A DNA stretch of 64,000 nt from Chrysopilus asiliformis (Eukaryota; Arthropoda; Insecta; Diptera; Rhagionidae): contig OZ035962.1 in the NCBI GenBank assembly GCA_964034945.1, positions 20,493,530-20,557,529 on the forward strand, read 5' to 3'. The number at the start of each line of letters is the position of its first letter. The stretch's first letter is position 1. The translations under genes were made by a program, and so were the position numbers. Below are positions 60,332-64,000 of the stretch, piece by piece. The notes below the pieces were generated by a model. That model was not told the DNA's origin. It did not search any database and saw only the letters and a program-made list of their open reading frames with translations.

Positions 60332-60608
60332 TGTAAGCAAATTAAGTCAAAATCCCCGACTAAGTTGAAAAACTGCCACCCTGACAACACTAGAGGTTGT
60401 GAGGTTATGGTAGCCCGTCGCTGTGGTTGAGAGGTAGCTGAAGCGTCAGTAAGCGTGTGACATTGCACACAAAAGGAAGTGAAGCTGACCCTAGGCTTCA
60501 GAGATCATCCAACAAGGGGCGCAGCGGCGGGTTTCACCAACGTAATAGGCAGCTTAACAGATTGGTATTTTTCGTAAATATAAAAGAATAAAATAAAATT
60601 GTGTTACA
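60332..60608 (+). repeat. 3' LTR (277 bp)
   Basis: Same sequence as the 5' LTR by eye across all 277 bases. AATAAA at 60587-60592 and 60592-60597 can serve as poly(A) signal. ATAT follows at 60609-60612 and completes the target duplication. Confidence 0.95.
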
Positions 60609-60749
60609 ATATTAAAAAAGGGGGTAAAAACTTTGTTTGCATTGTGTAAGTGTGGCAGTAATTGGTGGTATTTAAAAAAAAAATTTTTTTTCTTTTAATC
60701 ATGGAAAATTGTAGAGTGTGTTTTATTGGAAAAATCTGTCACTATAAAG

Positions 60750-60967
60750 CAGTGCTCCGCAACCTTTTTTTGCATACGGCACACCAATTTTTTTTCTGGA
60801 AATCCGGGGCACACCACAAAAGAAAATATAAAAAAATTTGTGTATAAAATATTTATAATGAAAAAATTTAAAAAAAAATCCTGAAAGAATTATTAAATAG
60901 CTTTTTGAAATGTTTACCGCGGCACACCTAATATCATTTCCCGGCACACCAGTGTTGCGGAGGACTG
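60750..60967. mobile_element. hAT-type MITE (218 bp) with 8-bp target duplication
   Basis: The element begins CAGTGCTCCGCAACC and ends GTTGCGGAGGACTG, an imperfect TIR of the hAT form (CAG...CTG). CTATAAAG occurs at 60742-60749 and again at 60968-60975, a perfect 8-bp duplication as made by hAT transposases. The inside holds several 'cggcacacc' words, like hAT subterminal motifs, and an A/T-rich centre. No transposase is present, so it was moved in trans. Confidence 0.9.
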
Positions 60968-61329
60968 CTATAAAGGATCGGAATATAGGATATTAGTCAA
61001 ATTTTATTCAGGTCACATAATGCTTCAACAATTGAAACTAATAATGCGTATGTTTATCGATGTCAATAACAAAAGGAATAAATAAATGACATATGCACAC
61101 ATGACAAAACTTTATATATCACAAATCGAGGAATCGGTTTTCAACGGAATGTGATTGAGTTGGGTTAAGATTAAACCACATCCTTGTCCAGGATTTTATT
61201 CAAGTAAACAAATTAAATTATCCTCCAGCAAATCAATGGTGCGATAAACAATTTCCTATCACTTATAGAAGATTTCCATACACCTACACACATACGGTTA
61301 ATAAAACGATTTCGGTTTACGGGTTTGAC

Positions 61330-61536
61330 TTATCTGAACTTTGCCTTTTCCAATTTACACATTAGATTCATGTGTGCATATGTAGATATATGTATAATAA
61401 AAAGTTCAATTTTTCGTTTTCCATTTAGATTCCGGGGAGTTTCCTCTTCAATTTTAAATGTGCGGTCTTCCATAACTTGAGCATCGACGCCAGAACAAAC
61501 GACCGTAACTAAAAGAAAAAAATCAATGAAAAACAT
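61330..61536 (-). CDS. Possible secreted-protein exon, cadherin-like start (weak)
   Basis: The minus-strand frame begins MFFIDFFLLVTVVCSGVDAQ, which looks like a signal peptide (hydrophobic residues 6-14, small residues before a possible cut after A19). It continues VMEDRTFKIEEETPRNLNGK, which resembles the first strand of a cadherin repeat (F-x-I-x-E-E-x-P). After residue 40 the sequence becomes ordinary AT-rich translation. A TTTTCTTTTAG acceptor-like site overlaps codons 6-9, so an internal exon starting at VTVVC is an alternative. I see no good GT donor right after NLNG and no second exon in the window. It may be a first exon, a relic or chance. Confidence 0.25.
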   Translation of the reverse strand: MFFIDFFLLVTVVCSGVDAQVMEDRTFKIEEETPRNLNGKRKIELFIIHISTYAHMNLMCKLEKAKFR

Positions 61537-61598
61537 TCATGTTTCTTTATCAAAGGGCAATTGATGTATCAGTAAGAACCATCCATTTTTACTTTCTT

Positions 61599-62015
61599 AA
61601 AGTATTGTATTCATGAGAAATTTCCACTTTACCTAACAACATAAGAAAACAATTGGGGGAGGGAAAGAATGGTCTAACTGAATTTCGATGTATGGATGAG
61701 TTATGTGAAATCCTATTCTAAACACATTTGGCCTTGATAAATTTTTTAATATGACTTACCGTTTTCGCACAAAGTGCAAAAAATTGTTTCGTTTGTGTCG
61801 GGTAGGGGGAAAATCAAATTTTGCCCATTCAACAACTTAGACTAGCCACTAAACAAAATTTCAAGTCTCTAGCTCAATTCTTTCGAAAGGTCTGGCGTTT
61901 ACGGACAGACAGACGGACGGAAATGAGGAAAACAAAATCTTTTGTGATTCCTAACACCCTGATGTAGTTGATTATTGTGTCCGATGCGTTACAAACGGCA
62001 TACTAAATCTAATAT
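61599..62015 (-). repeat. Family C fragment joined to family B repeat
   Basis: 'aaagtattgtattcatgaga' (61600-61620) is the family C phrase. It is followed by a minus-strand family B copy: 'cctattctaaacacatttgg', 'acttaccgttttcgcac', 'ttgtttcgtttgtgtcggg', 'atttcaagtctctagctcaa', 'cgaaaggtctggcg', a short acagacagacggacgg tract and 'taatatacttc'. Diverged from the other copies. Confidence 0.6.
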
Positions 62016-62022
62016 ACTTCTA

Positions 62023-62294
62023 CACTCAGAAAAATGGAGGCTAACTCGACGACCTACATACGGCGTAATTGGCCTCGGGCAGGCGCGCGTTCGCCTGCAA
62101 TTGGGCAAGTAAAACTGAGTTGACCTGTGGTCGGAGAAATTCTGAAATTAAGCCTCCAGCAGGTGAAGTAGGGCATTGGGAGCTGCACGAGTTGACCTTA
62201 GATAGGTTAACTCTGACCGCTAGCTGGCTTACAGAAACCTCTGTAAGGTCAGAGTTAACCTGACAAAAAGTTGACCTGGACATTTTTCTGAGTG
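62023..62294. mobile_element. TIR element, CACTCAGAAAAATG ends, TA flanks
   Basis: CACTCAGAAAAATG at 62023-62036 is perfectly inverted at 62281-62294, with TA immediately outside on both sides, the target form of Tc1/mariner-type elements. The 272-bp inside is far more GC-rich than the surroundings and is rich in one set of words in both orientations (gttgacct, aggttaactc, gagttaacct, gacctgtgg). Open frames of 64 and 80 codons on both strands reflect this word repetition. Related in design to the elements at 4122 and 14103. Confidence 0.85.
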
Positions 62295-62295
62295 T

Positions 62296-62510
62296 ATATG
62301 ATATATCAGATAGATGATCTGTCTATCCGTCTGTTTCTATATATCAAAACCCAATCGGACCACTTCTATCCCCCTCTTTTATAGAAATGAAATTTTTTTT
62401 TAAATAAATATTTTGTCTGTCATCATATTGACGATTGGCAATTGTAGCTTTTCTTATCTTTTTATACTCTATATGATATATCATATAGAAGTATATTAGA
62501 TTTAGTATAA
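62296..62510 (+). repeat. Family B right end plus 'tatactctatatgatatatc' repeat
   Basis: 'ctgtctatccgtctg', 'tatatcaaaacccaatcgga', a C-run, 'ttgacgattggcaattgtag' and 'cttttcttatc', then 'tttatactctatatgatata', 'tcatatagaagtatattaga' and 'tttag'. The last phrase is the uninterrupted form of the site into which the 9307 MITE inserted. Confidence 0.6.
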
Positions 62511-63433
62511 AAAATGCATTTGACGTTCGAAAAATGTAGTAGATTTCAACCAAAACCAATAAAAAAAAAAATGTAATAGATTTGAACCAAAAACATAATA
62601 GTTTAATTTTTATTGTGAATAAGAAACTTTTTAAGTTGGGTCTTAGATGTTACACATTGTTTAGCTAAACCCGAGTTTAACGCAACGACTATGAATGTGT
62701 TTAGTCAAATAAATACAAATATGAAAATATTCAGAAATCAAGACGAATGTCTCAATTAAGACTTTTGGAGCCGAATTAATGCTACATTTGTATATAGTTT
62801 TGTATAAATAACATATAATTCCAATATATGTTTTAATTAGTATCTAGCGTAAACAACAAATTTCAATATACAATTCAATTATCTTTTCTACCCTAGTTTG
62901 CCCACTTTCGTGTGGACTTGTTATTACTTCATCATAACATGAACAATATTTTTTCATATTTATGAAAAAGCTTCAAAATATTCATGTTGGGAATGTACTG
63001 CAAATGAAATCAGAAATACGTTTGTTTTTCTTTGTTTCGAATAAACAATGTGTGTCGTGACTAATTGACATTACCGTCAAAATGTTATTATCGGTGTCAA
63101 TTCTGATTAATTGGAAATTTAGGAATGAAACGTTGTTATTACGGGTCATATAGTACCTACCAAAACATTTCCTTGTTTACTGTGTTTTTGCTAACAATAA
63201 TATAAAATCAGATATCAAAAAATACTGAAAAAACAATTAAACAATATATTAAAAACGTACAATATTATTAGAATATTGTCATGCCAGAAATAAAAATACT
63301 ACAACAGATGGTATTTCACTGTGTCTTATGCTTAACGACTTGTACAAGTGTTGAACAAGTTTTTTTTGTAAATGCCAAGATTTGTCAGAACTATGGTCAC
63401 CTGACGTCAACCCCCAGATGAGATTTTTTTAGG
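62511..63433. other. No gene recognised
   Basis: AT-rich sequence with no frames, tandem repeats or inverted repeats of note. Confidence 0.4.
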
Positions 63434-63600
63434 GAAAATTTGAGGAAATTACGGACCTTCCCTTATCCTTACAAGGACGAAGTAGTTCAAATATGGTATT
63501 GTCATCGGATTTACGTATTTGTGCAAAGTTTCAAATTAAAGTTTCAAGGTTTGACCCAGACAGATAAACAGATACGATGGCAAGCTTTTAAAAAATAATT
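63434..63600 (+). repeat. Family A repeat fragment
   Basis: 'ggaccttcccttatccttac', 'aaggacgaagtagttcaaat', 'tattgtcatcggatttacgt', 'atttgtgcaaagtttcaaat', 'tgacccagacagataaacag' and the tail 'ggcaagcttttaaaaaataa'. Same order as 18243-18540 but lacking the head. Confidence 0.7.
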
Positions 63601-63629
63601 AAAATATGAAAGCAAAAAATATTAAAATA

Positions 63630-64000
63630 CTAGCTTGCATACCCGTCGTTGCCGAGTTAAGTTTTTTCAATTTTTTTAAATTTTTTTATGGTCTTTGTTG
63701 GAGCTAAACTTCAGGCCAATCGGCTCGGAAGTTTCCCCTCGAAAGGGTAACATAGAGGAAGAGCTAAGTTTCGAGATTACTTTACCCCCTCTCCTTACTC
63801 CCCCACCCCTCGCGCTACTTTTCCGTATGCCTATGTTGGAACCAGAACTTGTAGCGAGCGGAGTTTTGAGAGGTTCAAATGGTGGGTCTGACGACAAAAG
63901 GTTTACAATCCCTGATGACGATTCACCCGTGGATGGTGCCGGTCAGTCTGATGACATACTCAAAGGACTTTGTCCTTGGCAAAAAAAAAATTGCCATCGC
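63630..64000 (+). repeat. Unclassified repeat-like end, continuing past the window
   Basis: 'tactagcttgcatacccgtc' and 'gttgccgagttaag' resemble the 'ctagctt..tacccgtcg..gcc' wording that starts many dispersed insect repeats. A more GC-rich stretch with a pyrimidine run (63781-63812) follows. The 73-codon minus-strand frame is proline/serine-rich and has no recognisable domain. Low certainty. Confidence 0.35.

Larger units (their letters stand above)
54533..60608 (+). mobile_element. Complete Ty3/gypsy-type LTR retrotransposon (6,076 bp)
   Basis: Two direct 277-bp LTRs bound a leader, one gag-pol frame and a 3' non-coding region; ATAT at 54529-54532 and 60609-60612 is a 4-bp target duplication, usual for this group. 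The order protease, reverse transcriptase, RNase H, integrase in the polyprotein defines Ty3/gypsy (Metaviridae). There is no env-like frame. No disrupting mutation was seen and the LTRs look identical, so the insertion is recent and the element may be active. The fused single frame, possible tRNA-Leu primer site and wording of the RNase H/tether region suggest the Mdg3/Micropia side of the group, but lineage is unproven. Confidence 0.95.

Overview
The window is eukaryotic, almost certainly from an insect and probably from a fly (Diptera). It is AT-rich and intron/intergene-like, without operons or ribosome binding sites, and is filled with transposable-element debris. The dispersed repeat called family B here (a 'TATACCC...GGTATA' start, a tract of CTGTCCGTC-type repeats, then 'gagctagagacttgaaatttt') resembles a repeat I associate with fly genomes. 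The fly assignment is an inference, not a database result. I found no intact host gene, tRNA, rRNA or CRISPR array.

Layout. (1) 1-21729 is a graveyard of small elements: a rearranged transposase relic (3134-3490), a long palindrome (3911-4054), a 1.1-kb element with 17-bp terminal inverted repeats (4122-5242), a pogo-type MITE flanked by TA (9307-9499), several family A and family B repeats, foldback hairpins (11042-11190, 17961-18110), a nested composite (14103-16925), an octamer microsatellite (14671-14841) and minisatellites. (2) 22013-49101 is a satellite of an 18-bp unit, consensus GCACGGTGCCAAATAACG, roughly 1,470 copies in about 26.5 kb. It is cut into three blocks by two copies of a 283-bp non-satellite segment that also forms the left border. 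Every unit carries the 11-bp dyad GGCAC-G-GTGCC. The right edge grades into a different 17-bp satellite of the same design (49103-49416) and then a short ACGCGT/A-tract zone. (3) 49500-54528 holds more family A, B and C repeats, a 120-bp tandem repeat and a third foldback hairpin. (4) 54533-60608 is a complete Ty3/gypsy-type LTR retrotransposon with two 277-bp LTRs that look identical, a 4-bp target duplication (ATAT) and one uninterrupted 1374-codon gag-pol frame in which all expected catalytic residues except one protease position match. (5) 60609-64000 holds a hAT-type MITE with a perfect 8-bp target duplication, a possible signal-peptide exon on the minus strand (61330-61536), another TA-flanked TIR element (62023-62294) and repeat fragments.

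The only convincing protein-coding gene is the gag-pol of the retrotransposon. The very long open frames over the satellite exist on both strands because an 18-bp unit keeps phase and lacks stops; they are not genes. The most unusual parts are the dyad-based satellite with its three-stage right edge, and a set of TIR elements whose interiors are filled with element-specific short palindromic words.
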